Source: Sphingobacterium sp. lm-10 | Lineage (GTDB): Bacteria; Bacteroidota; Bacteroidia; Sphingobacteriales; Sphingobacteriaceae | Direction: 5' to 3' | NCBI RefSeq assembly: GCF_023554555.1 | Contig: NZ_JAMJWC010000002.1 | Location: 434,001-498,000, forward strand | DNA: 64,000 bases | Shown: in pieces, positions 27,345-36,047 of the stretch | How the letters are laid out: the number at the start of each line of letters is the position of its first letter | Position numbering within the stretch: the first letter of the stretch is position 1 | Notes under the pieces: generated by a model | Database searches by the model: none | What the model was told of the DNA's origin: nothing | Seen by the model: the letters and a program-made list of their open reading frames with translations, nothing else | Made by a program: the position numbers and the translations under genes

Positions 27345-28811
27345 ATGAAACGTATTATGAGAAAACTAGTTGTATTATTAAGCACCCTATTTTTAACAGC
27401 ACACGCGAATGCACAATCTCGTTTTCCAGATTCCCTTCGTGTGCAAGTGGGATCACAAGTTCAGGTCGCTTCCGAAGCCTTCCAGCCGCTTTGGGCCAAA
27501 GCCAATCGTTTTGGCATGGCAAGCGATCGGCAATTCGATCAGATCACTTGGATCGAGGCTACCAATGCACACTATCTTACAGGGTTAAAGCTGTTAAGCG
27601 ATTCGGTATCACCACTTACATTGGATTATGGCGCTACCGCGTTCAATTCAGAGCACTATAGCCGCCTTGTACTACAACAGGCGTATGCACAACTGCGCTA
27701 CAAAAGCTGGTTTCTACGCGCTGGACGTCATCGTGATTTGTGGGACGACCTTGATCCACAACTTTCTATGGGTTCTCTCGGAACTAGTGGAAATGCCTTG
27801 CCTATTCCTAAAATCACAATCGGGATCGATGATTATATTAAAATTCCTTATACCAAAGGAATCTTAGAATTTAAGGGTATGATGGGACATGGATGGTTTG
27901 GGACTAATCGATACATGGATTCTTGGCTGCACGAGAAATCGTTTTATGCAAGAATAAATTTGGGAAAATGGAAGCCTTACGGAGGAATACAACATTATGC
28001 GGAATGGGGAGGTCAGCGACCATCAGAAAACATCTATCTGGATCGCTCTTTCCGAGGTTTTCTGGATGTGTTTTTTGTTCGTGAAGCAAACGATGGATCC
28101 CTCCCGACGGAACTGGAAGAGAACGGAAAAAGACCAAATAGGGCCGGTACACAACGTGGTCTTGCCGAGTTGGGGGTGTACTATGATCATGATGCCTACA
28201 GCTTACATTTCTACAACCAGACACCGATTGAAAGTGGAACAGGTATTGACATTCGGAATATTGATCGTTTGATAGGAATACATTTTCGCAACAAAAGGAG
28301 CGATCATGTAGTACAGGATTTAGTCGTAGAATTTATTCATACCAAACAAATGGAAAGTTTTGGGAAAGAAATGCAAAGCTATTATAATAATGGCGCCATG
28401 AAGACCGGCTGGGAGTATGAACGTCAGGTGATAGGTAATCCGTTGTATACAAATAGAGAAGATGCATCTAATTACCTGCCGATTGAACCATTTGACTGGA
28501 GAAGTACAGACTTCATCCCTGGGAATAATAATATTGTAAATAACCGTTTGGTAGGCGGCAATATAGCCGGAATATTTCGCGTTGCCAATTCATGGAATGC
28601 GCTTGCCAAGATTACGCCAGTAATGAATTACGGTGCAAGAAATTATGCACAATATTATGGGAATGAAAATGGTTTATTCCAATGTTATTCTTTAGTAGGA
28701 GTTTCCCACGATTGGGGCGCTTGGCAATGGAATGCCAATTTAGCAGCGGATTTTGGTAAATTGTACCAAAATATTGGTGGATCGATTGGCGTAAAATATC
28801 AAATTAGATAA
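27345..28811 (+). CDS. wzi: Capsule assembly protein, Wzi family
   Basis: 488 residues. A signal peptide ends in HANAQ near residue 24. The mature protein is an outer-membrane beta-barrel with repeated amphipathic strands (YAQLRYKSWFLRAGRHRD, FKGMMGHGWFG, WNANLAADFGKLY) and the Wzi-type capsule-assembly profile. In E. coli, Wzi is an outer-membrane lectin that fixes K30 capsule to the surface. It follows wcaI by 1 bp, so it is part of the operon and would anchor the exported chains. A second, RemB-like barrel is at 31396. Confidence 0.85.
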   Translation: MKRIMRKLVVLLSTLFLTAHANAQSRFPDSLRVQVGSQVQVASEAFQPLWAKANRFGMASDRQFDQITWIEATNAHYLTGLKLLSDSVSPLTLDYGATAFNSEHYSRLVLQQAYAQLRYKSWFLRAGRHRDLWDDLDPQLSMGSLGTSGNALPIPKITIGIDDYIKIPYTKGILEFKGMMGHGWFGTNRYMDSWLHEKSFYARINLGKWKPYGGIQHYAEWGGQRPSENIYLDRSFRGFLDVFFVREANDGSLPTELEENGKRPNRAGTQRGLAELGVYYDHDAYSLHFYNQTPIESGTGIDIRNIDRLIGIHFRNKRSDHVVQDLVVEFIHTKQMESFGKEMQSYYNNGAMKTGWEYERQVIGNPLYTNREDASNYLPIEPFDWRSTDFIPGNNNIVNNRLVGGNIAGIFRVANSWNALAKITPVMNYGARNYAQYYGNENGLFQCYSLVGVSHDWGAWQWNANLAADFGKLYQNIGGSIGVKYQIR

Positions 28812-28873
28812 ATTTGAAGATTATATGAAACATACACTCAAAGCAGAAGTAGTATTTATTGAAAATATATAAG

Positions 28874-30259
28874 ATGACTAACATAAAAAAAATAACCTGT
28901 ATTGGAGCTGGCTATGTTGGCGGTCCCACAATGTCTGTGATTGCACAGAAGAATCCGAATGTAGAAGTCACGGTTGTTGATTTGAATGAACATAGGATCG
29001 CGGCGTGGAATGATGCAGACCTTTCCAAACTTCCGGTTTACGAACCGGGTCTGGATGCCGTAGTGGGGGAAGCACGTGGTCGTAATTTGTTTTTTTCTAC
29101 GGATGTAGACAAAGCCATCGATGAAGCGGATATGATCTTTATATCGGTAAATACGCCAACTAAAACCTATGGCAAAGGCAAAGGCCAAGCAGCGGATTTG
29201 AAGTTTATCGAGTTGTGCGCGCGGCAAATTGCAGCGGTGGCCAAGTCGGATAAAATAGTTGTAGAGAAGTCTACGCTTCCGGTGCGTACGGCTGAGGCTT
29301 TGAAAAGCATTTTGGATCATACGGGCAATGGGGTTAACTTTCATATTCTTTCCAATCCAGAGTTCTTGGCAGAAGGAACAGCGGTGACTGATTTGCATAA
29401 TCCAGATCGAGTATTGATCGGAGGTGAAGATGCCGAAGCCATAGAAGCATTAGTAAAAGTATATGAAGCTTGGGTTCCAAGAGAGCGAATTTTAACGACC
29501 AACTTATGGTCTTCGGAGCTTTCTAAATTAGTGGCGAATGCCTTTTTGGCGCAACGTGTCTCCAGTATCAATGCCATTTCAGAATTGTGTGAGGTTACCG
29601 GTGCAAATGTAGATGAGGTGGCTCATGCAATAGGCAAAGACAGCCGTATAGGCAGCAAGTTTTTAAAGGCATCAGTAGGTTTTGGTGGCTCATGTTTTCA
29701 GAAAGATATACTGAATTTAGTCTATATTGCCCGTTCCTATCATCTAAACGAAGTGGCCGATTATTGGGAGCAAGTAATCTTGTTAAACGATCATCAGAAA
29801 ACGCGTTTCGCGGAGCGGATTATCAAAACGATGTATAACACGGTAAATGGCAAGCAAATCGCATTCTTAGGTTGGGCATTTAAGAAAGACACTAACGATA
29901 CGCGAGAATCTGCTGCTATCTACGTGGCGGATCATTTATTAGATGAAGAAGCCAGCATCATTGTATATGATCCAAAAGTTTCCGCAGAACAAATCTATCG
30001 TGATTTGGACTATTTAGGCACACGATCATCAGAGGAGAATCGTCGTTTAGTTACCGTGGTAGATACTCCGGAGGAAGCGTTGATAGGATCGCATGCAATA
30101 GCTGTATTAACGGAATGGGATGAGTTTAAGCAATATGACTGGGCTAAAATCAAAGAAGGCATGAAACGTCCCTCTTTCGTTTTCGATGGCAGGAAATTAC
30201 TGAACGGGGCAGAATTGGAAGAATTGGGCTTTTCGTATTATGCCATAGGAGAAGGCTAA
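28874..30259 (+). CDS. ugd: UDP-glucose 6-dehydrogenase
   Basis: 461 residues from ATG 28874; TTG 28859 is in frame but lacks family support. The Rossmann GxGxxG is GAGYVG (G11, G13, G16). The catalytic Cys274 lies in [13 protein letters not shown], and the conserved [12 protein letters not shown] and [10 protein letters not shown] segments are present. It oxidises UDP-glucose twice to UDP-glucuronate using NAD. The long form with [11 protein letters not shown] and an internal insertion resembles the eukaryotic-type enzymes that are common in Bacteroidota. Supplying UDP-GlcA to the locus implies an acidic repeat unit. Confidence 0.95.
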   Translation: MTNIKKITCIGAGYVGGPTMSVIAQKNPNVEVTVVDLNEHRIAAWNDADLSKLPVYEPGLDAVVGEARGRNLFFSTDVDKAIDEADMIFISVNTPTKTYGKGKGQAADLKFIELCARQIAAVAKSDKIVVEKSTLPVRTAEALKSILDHTGNGVNFHILSNPEFLAEGTAVTDLHNPDRVLIGGEDAEAIEALVKVYEAWVPRERILTTNLWSSELSKLVANAFLAQRVSSINAISELCEVTGANVDEVAHAIGKDSRIGSKFLKASVGFGGSCFQKDILNLVYIARSYHLNEVADYWEQVILLNDHQKTRFAERIIKTMYNTVNGKQIAFLGWAFKKDTNDTRESAAIYVADHLLDEEASIIVYDPKVSAEQIYRDLDYLGTRSSEENRRLVTVVDTPEEALIGSHAIAVLTEWDEFKQYDWAKIKEGMKRPSFVFDGRKLLNGAELEELGFSYYAIGEG

Positions 30260-30325
30260 TAAGGACCTCAATATTAATACCTTTATATACTACAATAATT
30301 CCATACAATAATAAGTCAATCAACT

Positions 30326-31324
30326 GTGAGTAATATAATCCATGTAATTTTGACAGGCGGCGTAGGAAGTCGACTGTGGCCATTATCTCGAAAAAGTAAT
30401 CCAAAGCAGTATTTAAAGCTATTTAAAGAAGGTTCGCTCTTTGCGATGACCGTGCTGCGTAATCAAGCACTTTGTGATCAAGTAACAGTCGTAGGGAACT
30501 GCGATAATCATCAGTTGAGTCAGGAAGTGATGGATGCTCACTCCATTACATACACGGATATTATTGAGGCTACGCCCCGTAACACAGCTGCTGCAATAGC
30601 CTTTGCCGCCTTTGCTGCTAATCCCGACGATATTTTGATTGTAACGCCTTCCGATCATGTTATTGTCGGCGATGAAGCGTATAGCCAAGCGATGCAGGCA
30701 GGTATTGCAAAAGCACAGCAGGGTTACATTGTGACTTTTGGCATTAAGCCCGTGAGGCCGGAAACCGGCTACGGTTATATTGAATTTCAAGAAGATCAGG
30801 TACTTTCCTTCCGAGAGAAACCGAATCAGGATACCGCCGAAGATTTTATCGAAAGAGGCAATTTCCTCTGGAATTCCGGCATGTTTTGCTTTCGTGCAGA
30901 CACATTGTTACAGGAACTACAGCAATTCGAACCTCAAGTGTACGCGACTGCATTAGCAACATGGAAAAGTCAAAAAGATGGACGTTTGGACGAAGCATTA
31001 TCTAAGAAAATTCCATCCATCAGCATTGACTATGCCGTGATGGAACGCTCAAAGAAAATCCGAGTGGTAGCTACGGAATTCGCTTGGTCTGATTTAGGAT
31101 CATTTGAATCATTGTACGATTATTTAGTACAAACCGGGCATCAGGTTGATGAAAATGGTAATATGGTGCTAGGGTCGGATTTGTATACCGCATTTGTTGG
31201 CTTGAAAAATACCATTGTGGTATCTACACCAGATGCAATGCTTTTTGTCCAAAAAGAGAAATCACAGGATGTCAAAAAAGTGTACAACACGTTAGAAAAG
31301 CATCAATCCAAATTGATCGACTAG
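30326..31324 (+). CDS. manC: Mannose-1-phosphate guanylyltransferase
   Basis: 332 residues from GTG 30326. The GTG is preferred because family proteins begin just before the HVILTGGVGSRLWPLS nucleotide-binding loop (residues about 6-21), which continues into RKSNPKQYL. ITPSDH-type TPSDHVI, FREKP and NSGMF motifs complete the pyrophosphorylase site. It makes GDP-mannose from GTP and mannose-1-phosphate for Gmd. At this length it lacks the C-terminal phosphomannose isomerase domain of bifunctional ManC. No phosphomannomutase or isomerase gene is in the window, so they must be elsewhere. Confidence 0.93.
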   Translation: MSNIIHVILTGGVGSRLWPLSRKSNPKQYLKLFKEGSLFAMTVLRNQALCDQVTVVGNCDNHQLSQEVMDAHSITYTDIIEATPRNTAAAIAFAAFAANPDDILIVTPSDHVIVGDEAYSQAMQAGIAKAQQGYIVTFGIKPVRPETGYGYIEFQEDQVLSFREKPNQDTAEDFIERGNFLWNSGMFCFRADTLLQELQQFEPQVYATALATWKSQKDGRLDEALSKKIPSISIDYAVMERSKKIRVVATEFAWSDLGSFESLYDYLVQTGHQVDENGNMVLGSDLYTAFVGLKNTIVVSTPDAMLFVQKEKSQDVKKVYNTLEKHQSKLID

Positions 31325-31358
31325 TCAAAACTTAACTAAGGCGAACAATCCATTCTAA

Positions 31359-31407
31359 AAGCGTATCTTCGATTCATCAAATAGTTGATGAATCGATGGA
31401 TACGCTT
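31359..31407 (+). promoter_or_regulatory. Long hairpin enclosing the start codon of the RemB-like gene
   Basis: Left arm 31359-31367 plus 31369-31380; right arm 31385-31396 plus 31399-31407. The inner 12 bp and the outer 9 bp pair perfectly, with a small 1x2 internal loop and a tetraloop at 31381-31384. The ATG at 31396-31398 lies inside the right arm. No T-run follows, so it looks more like a translational or processing element than an intrinsic terminator, though it may also lower read-through from manC. Confidence 0.7.
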
Positions 31408-32955
31408 AAACATACACACTACCTCACAAAAAGAATATCGCTTTTACTTTTCTTTGCAGGGCTCGTTACACAGTTTGCTATAGGCCAGATCACCTATCAG
31501 CCCTATTCTTATCAACGATATCAATATTATCAGAAAGAGCTTTATAACGATACGACCCTTGGCCACACGGCTGTAAAACCGTTGGTTCAAAAAACATTAG
31601 GGACTTTCGACCTTCCTCTTCGCCCTGCAGATACCTCCAAAAACTGGTTTTTACGAAAGATTTTTGACGAACATTTAGTACAGATAGTCAAGAATGATCA
31701 TACCTTTTATTTAGATTTTTTGCCTGATTTGCTGGTGGGAACACAACGTGGGACCAACCAAAAAGCCTTGTGGACAAATACCCGAGGCGCACAAGCGGGT
31801 CTGACTGTGGGAGACAAATTCTCGTTATACATTAATTTCTTTGAAAATCAGGCGCGTTTCCCTACCCATATTGATAATAGTGCCTTACGCATAGGAGGTA
31901 TTCCTGGTCAAGGTTTTTCAAGAAATATTCCGACCAGCGAATTCGACTGGATGAATACAACCGTGAACATGACATACGAACTTGATACCGCATTTCGTGT
32001 TACATTGGCTTATGATAAATTACATATTGGCGATGGTTATCGCTCAATGCTCGTATCAGAAAGTCCATACAACTTTGCTCATGCTCATTTCTCAGGACAG
32101 GTAAAGCGGTTTCAGTACAATAGCATCTGGGGTACTATGCTGGATAGAAATAATCCACGAGTTTATGGTGGGGAGCAAGCATTTAATACCCGTTTGGGTG
32201 AAGGTGTGAAATTTGCAGCATTTCAATACGTTGATTATTTGGCGACTAGTAATTTGACTATTGGGGCATTTCATTCCTTAATATGGGCTCAGGGAGATGG
32301 ACCCGATGAGCCGGGAGCGAATGGTGGCTTAGGTCTGAACGTGAAATATCGACCAATTGCTAAATGGATTGTATACGGACAGCTGTATGCAGATCAACTT
32401 TCTAAATTTGGCTTCGATAAAGATCGGGATCGTCGCACTTCCTACCAGTTTGGGGTCAAAACCCATGATCTTTTTAACGTAGACAGATTGAACGCGACTG
32501 TTGAGTATAATCAGGCTGCACCTTACACCTATCAGCATGTGAATAATCGAATAAATTATAGCGTTAATGGTGAACCGTTAGCGCACCCAAATGGAGCAAA
32601 CTTCAGGGAAATTTTAGGTATATTAACTTACCGCTGGAAGCGTTGGGATCTGTATGGACAGAGTATGTTTTCACGGTATGGAGTTGATCAAACGGCATTT
32701 ACTAACGTAGGTCAGGATCTCTTCCGAGAGGAAGTGCCGCAAATGGGCTATCGCATTGGGCAGGGAGATCTGCGCAATTTATTTTATAATGAGCTTAGAG
32801 CCGCCTATATTATTAATCCGAGGTACAATCTTCGTGCAGAAATCGGTTTGATAAACAGAATTCAAGATGCGCCGAATACGAATGGAAGAACCACTGCTAA
32901 TATCTTTACAATCGGGTTGCGTTCGACATTCCGAACATTCCAGACTGAATATTAG
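31396..32955 (+). CDS. RemB/Wzi-like outer-membrane barrel protein
   Basis: 519 residues. Signal peptide: basic start, hydrophobic LLLFFAGLVTQFAI and cleavage after IGQ near residue 31. The mature protein has an N-terminal soluble segment (YQPYSYQRYQYYQKELYNDT) and then a beta-barrel with many aromatic-girdled strands. It resembles the protein annotated as gliding-motility RemB in Bacteroidota, which belongs with capsule-assembly barrels. ATG 31396 is the only good start; no other Met occurs before the signal peptide ends. It is the last + strand gene before a strong terminator and may act in surface polysaccharide handling. Gliding is not implied by this gene alone. Confidence 0.7.
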   Translation: MDTLKHTHYLTKRISLLLFFAGLVTQFAIGQITYQPYSYQRYQYYQKELYNDTTLGHTAVKPLVQKTLGTFDLPLRPADTSKNWFLRKIFDEHLVQIVKNDHTFYLDFLPDLLVGTQRGTNQKALWTNTRGAQAGLTVGDKFSLYINFFENQARFPTHIDNSALRIGGIPGQGFSRNIPTSEFDWMNTTVNMTYELDTAFRVTLAYDKLHIGDGYRSMLVSESPYNFAHAHFSGQVKRFQYNSIWGTMLDRNNPRVYGGEQAFNTRLGEGVKFAAFQYVDYLATSNLTIGAFHSLIWAQGDGPDEPGANGGLGLNVKYRPIAKWIVYGQLYADQLSKFGFDKDRDRRTSYQFGVKTHDLFNVDRLNATVEYNQAAPYTYQHVNNRINYSVNGEPLAHPNGANFREILGILTYRWKRWDLYGQSMFSRYGVDQTAFTNVGQDLFREEVPQMGYRIGQGDLRNLFYNELRAAYIINPRYNLRAEIGLINRIQDAPNTNGRTTANIFTIGLRSTFRTFQTEY

Positions 32956-32972
32956 ACAACACCCCTTAGGAT

Positions 32973-33018
32973 GATACGACAAGAGCCCGACATTATAGTG
33001 TCGGGCTCTTGTCGTATC
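32973..33018. terminator. Bidirectional terminator, perfect 20-bp stem
   Basis: Arms 32973-32992 and 32999-33018 are exact reverse complements with a 6-nt loop (TTATAG). It lies between convergent genes, the RemB-like gene (+) and a lipoprotein gene (-), and ends the exopolysaccharide region. Confidence 0.9.
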
Positions 33019-33036
33019 TTAATGATATCAATTAAT

Positions 33037-33546
33037 TTATTTGATCTCGTTGAGTACTATAGTACCCTCATGTTTTTTATCGACAATCAATGCGATACTT
33101 GAACGTGTGGTATCTGGCTGCTCGGATCCACTTACCCAGCGGTACGAGAAAACAATCTCATTCGGCTCAGAATCACGTAAACTGATTGGTTGCACCGTTG
33201 TGCGCAAATCTGGATCTGGCGCCAATACGGCGATCACGTAATTTTTCGAGAAATCAATTTCGTGCGCTTTTTTGTCTTCTTCTGTGCAATAGAAGATACG
33301 ATCGAATTCTTCTTTAGTTTCTATTTTAGGATTTGAAGGTACATCCTGCACCGTATGCTTCACCAAAAAGTGATCGGCCACTTTGTAATCTATATGTGTA
33401 TTGTCTCCGCCGACTGTGGGTTCTTCCAAGGCTGGGTCTACAGCTTGCTCATGAGCATTCTGCGGACCATTATTACAGGAATTCATTAAGAGTAAGGCCG
33501 CACTAGCGACCCAAAATAGATTGGCTATCTTTTTCATATCTTTCAT
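33037..33546 (-). CDS. Small hypothetical lipoprotein
   Basis: 169 residues from ATG 33546 (ATG 33537 three codons later is equally plausible); the longer frame up to 33648 has no leader. The lipoprotein signal MKKIANLFWVASAALLLMNSC is classic, and the mature chain is acidic at first (EQAVDPALEEPTVGGD). The rest looks like one compact alpha/beta domain (KNYVIAVLAPDPDLRTT, NEIVFSYRWVSG, SSIALIVDKKHEG). The fold vaguely recalls PrcB-like domains, but this is not secure. It is separated from the glycan locus by a terminator, so it is probably independent. Confidence 0.7.
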   Translation of the reverse strand: MKDMKKIANLFWVASAALLLMNSCNNGPQNAHEQAVDPALEEPTVGGDNTHIDYKVADHFLVKHTVQDVPSNPKIETKEEFDRIFYCTEEDKKAHEIDFSKNYVIAVLAPDPDLRTTVQPISLRDSEPNEIVFSYRWVSGSEQPDTTRSSIALIVDKKHEGTIVLNEIK

Positions 33547-33715
33547 GTTTATAGTTGTAACAACCGAGTTGCTTAGCATAATGTTTGAAAAACATAGTAG
33601 GTTTTTGATGACTACAACATATTTTGTGTCGATAAATGCGTTATTCATCGATTCTTTTTAGCGAAGTAGACCATCGGTAGCGATACAAAATCAAACAATC
33701 GATTTGTATAAGAAA

Positions 33716-33746
33716 AAGGTGATACCAATGGATAGGGTACCACCTT
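33716..33746 (-). terminator. Intrinsic terminator of the glycan-utilisation operon
   Basis: A 10-bp stem (AAGGTG/CACCTT and TACC/GGTA, one A-C mismatch) is followed on the - strand by a run of five T. It lies 35 bp past the last DUF1735 gene. Confidence 0.75.
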
Positions 33747-33780
33747 CAGGAAAAAAATATACAAATGTTTTAACTCAATA

Positions 33781-34743
33781 TTACTGATAGATATGGTACT
33801 GAATAACGCGGATAAAGTTGGCGTTTTGCCAGCCTAGTACTCTTATACGCGTATGTCGTGCCCTGACGGGAGCATAAAAACGGATAAACTGGTTGTTTGC
33901 ATTCGAAACTGTTGAAATTCCTTGAGAATCCCAATTTACACCATCTAGACTCGTAAAAGTTTCCACTTGTGTTACACGGTAATTGTTAGCACTTACCATA
34001 CGAATACCCTGTACACCTTCTTTAATGCTGCCCATGTCTACGTCAATGTCACATTGTGCAGCAGGCGCTAGAGTCCAATGTTGCTGCGTAGATGTTGTAA
34101 ACATCAAGTTGGCCTGGCCCGCTGTTGGGGTTGGCGACACTTGCGCTGTCCATCCGGTTCTGTCGGTAATTAAAGTGCCCAGAACGGAGGTTGGACTGTC
34201 ATACACATTTGTCCTCCGCGTGTGAATCCGTAAAAACACGGTGCTCAAATTCTCACTTATAGCCGCATTCGAAGCCCCGGAAATAGCCGTAATCTTCAGC
34301 GGTATCACATACGAAGGATCGGTCAGCGTAGCAATATCCCGAACCCGTATCGATAAGGAGTCGGCAGACAAAGTAGCACCTGACGGAATGGTCAGATCCC
34401 CGTTTCCTAATTCCAGCAAATTGGTTGGCACCGCTTTGTATGCAGTTTGCATCTGTGCATTATACTGTTGAATTAAGTTTGGATCCAATGCCAGGGTAAC
34501 GCGAGTCGCGTTAGACACAGGCATCGTCGCTCTCACCGGTATTTTGATGGTGACATCGTCACCCATATTACCAATTGGGGTGTGTATTACATTAAAACTA
34601 ACTTCATTAACATAGCTGGAGCGCGTGTTGACAAATATTCTATTCACATTGTCTCCTGTTACATCAAAATGCTCTTTTTCCGAGCAGGAGAATTGGAGGA
34701 GCAGTGCTATGCCCAACAATCCTTTTATCATGATCTTCTTCAT
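33781..34743 (-). CDS. DUF1735 surface lipoprotein with discoidin-like C-terminus
   Basis: 320 residues. The lipoprotein signal ends at LLQFSC. Residues about 40-165 form a DUF1735 (BT_3987-like N-terminal) beta domain with the typical LALDPNLIQQYNAQMQTAYKAVP segment and later LTIPSGATLSADSLSIRV. The C-terminal part (about 190-320, VETFTSLDGVNWDSQG and FYAPVRARHTRIRVLGW) resembles F5/8-type carbohydrate-binding modules. It is likely a surface glycan-binding protein of the locus, exposed next to SusCD. Last gene of the operon, 12 bp after its neighbour, with a terminator downstream. Confidence 0.82.
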   Translation of the reverse strand: MKKIMIKGLLGIALLLQFSCSEKEHFDVTGDNVNRIFVNTRSSYVNEVSFNVIHTPIGNMGDDVTIKIPVRATMPVSNATRVTLALDPNLIQQYNAQMQTAYKAVPTNLLELGNGDLTIPSGATLSADSLSIRVRDIATLTDPSYVIPLKITAISGASNAAISENLSTVFLRIHTRRTNVYDSPTSVLGTLITDRTGWTAQVSPTPTAGQANLMFTTSTQQHWTLAPAAQCDIDVDMGSIKEGVQGIRMVSANNYRVTQVETFTSLDGVNWDSQGISTVSNANNQFIRFYAPVRARHTRIRVLGWQNANFIRVIQYHIYQ

Positions 34744-34755
34744 AGAATGCTTAAA

Positions 34756-35982
34756 TTATTGTGTGCATTTATTCTTTTCATCCAAAAGCCAACGTACCGC
34801 ACCTCGCTTATCAAAGGCATTCAGTACGCCATTGCCTGCATTATCGCGAACAGTTTTTGACCAGTCCATATCATATCCTTTTCCGGTTGCATCGTGGAAG
34901 ATAAAACCATCCATTTCGTTGAGTTTCCAATAGGCGACTAAAGCCTCGGAGGTAGGGTCAACACCACAGATACCATTTTGAATCTCACCAGAAGTCAGCG
35001 CCTTATTCCAGACACGCGCCTCCGCAATACGGCCATTGAAATATTGCATGGAAGGATAGTTTGCCCAAGACATGCCCAGCTCAAAACGCTGGAAGGTAAC
35101 ATTTCCTGAACCAGCCATCTCCGAATCTTTCACGCCATCTACATACATCGTAAACCGGGTGCCGTCGTACGATAAAGAGATGGTGTACCACTGTCCGGTG
35201 TTAAAACGAGTTTTCGAGATCAAACTACCTCCTGGATTCACCCATTGTAGTGAGTTTATCGCTTGCCCGTTTTCTCCAAAGCGGAGCATATTAGAGCGTT
35301 GTTCATCTTTTGAAGTAAAGGAGACCAGCCTGCTGATCGGCTCTGGCGTGGTATGCCAGTCGTTGATAAAACAACGCACTTCATACGTGTATTTATCTAG
35401 ATTCACCGCTTTGCTATCCTCGAAAATGAAGTTGCTATATAATGCGGTATTATTCATATCCAGTGAGTGGAAATTCGATACTCTAGAAATGCGCAGGTAT
35501 ATGGTGCGAGCACTTTCTAACACCTGCATATTGCCGCCCGATACCTGAGTAATCGATACTGGAATAACATAGGTACGCCCGTCGATAAATTCGTCGGTAG
35601 ACACGACGCGCACCTGTACACCAGTAGATGAAGCACTACCCGCCTTGATGACACCACTGCTGCCCTCAACGATTATAGAGCCATTCGGTACAGCATAAAA
35701 ATTGGTGTTATTCGCGGTATTATAGGCATCCAACTTGGATTGGTCATACGCGAAGTTTATGGTCACGTCCTCTTCTACCTTGCCGGTCGCACTCGCCGTC
35801 ACATTGTAGGTAGAAGGCGTGTTTTCCACGACGAACCGCACCATGGGGTTTACTTCCGTTCCGGTCATTAAAATCGCTTCCTTGTCGTAGTCGAACCGAT
35901 CTCCTTCGGTACACGACATCAGGCCGCTGCACAAGCCTATTATCAAAGATAATACGCCTGTTATTCTTGCTATTTTTTTCAT
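34756..35982 (-). CDS. DUF1735-LamG surface glycan-binding lipoprotein
   Basis: 408 residues. The lipoprotein signal ends at SGLMSC. An N-terminal DUF1735 domain (about 40-165, with YDQSKLDAYNTANNTNFYAVP) is followed by a concanavalin/LamG domain (about 180-390) showing WYTISLSYDGTRFTMYVDGV, FNGRIAEARVWNKAL and a C-terminal ALVAYWKLNE strand. BT_3986 in the B. thetaiotaomicron high-mannose N-glycan locus has the same architecture. It should capture glycan or glycoprotein at the cell surface. Encoded 65 bp after the GH18 gene. Confidence 0.85.
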   Translation of the reverse strand: MKKIARITGVLSLIIGLCSGLMSCTEGDRFDYDKEAILMTGTEVNPMVRFVVENTPSTYNVTASATGKVEEDVTINFAYDQSKLDAYNTANNTNFYAVPNGSIIVEGSSGVIKAGSASSTGVQVRVVSTDEFIDGRTYVIPVSITQVSGGNMQVLESARTIYLRISRVSNFHSLDMNNTALYSNFIFEDSKAVNLDKYTYEVRCFINDWHTTPEPISRLVSFTSKDEQRSNMLRFGENGQAINSLQWVNPGGSLISKTRFNTGQWYTISLSYDGTRFTMYVDGVKDSEMAGSGNVTFQRFELGMSWANYPSMQYFNGRIAEARVWNKALTSGEIQNGICGVDPTSEALVAYWKLNEMDGFIFHDATGKGYDMDWSKTVRDNAGNGVLNAFDKRGAVRWLLDEKNKCTQ

Positions 35983-36047
35983 CTTTCTATTTTTAGTTGT
36001 CGATTAAAGCTGCTTTGTTGAACAGTTTTAACTATATCTCTACACCA

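Noticed and set aside
33037..33546. Counting the small lipoprotein as part of the glycan locus
   Set aside because: An intrinsic terminator at 33716-33746 separates it from the operon and it has no glycan-related domain.
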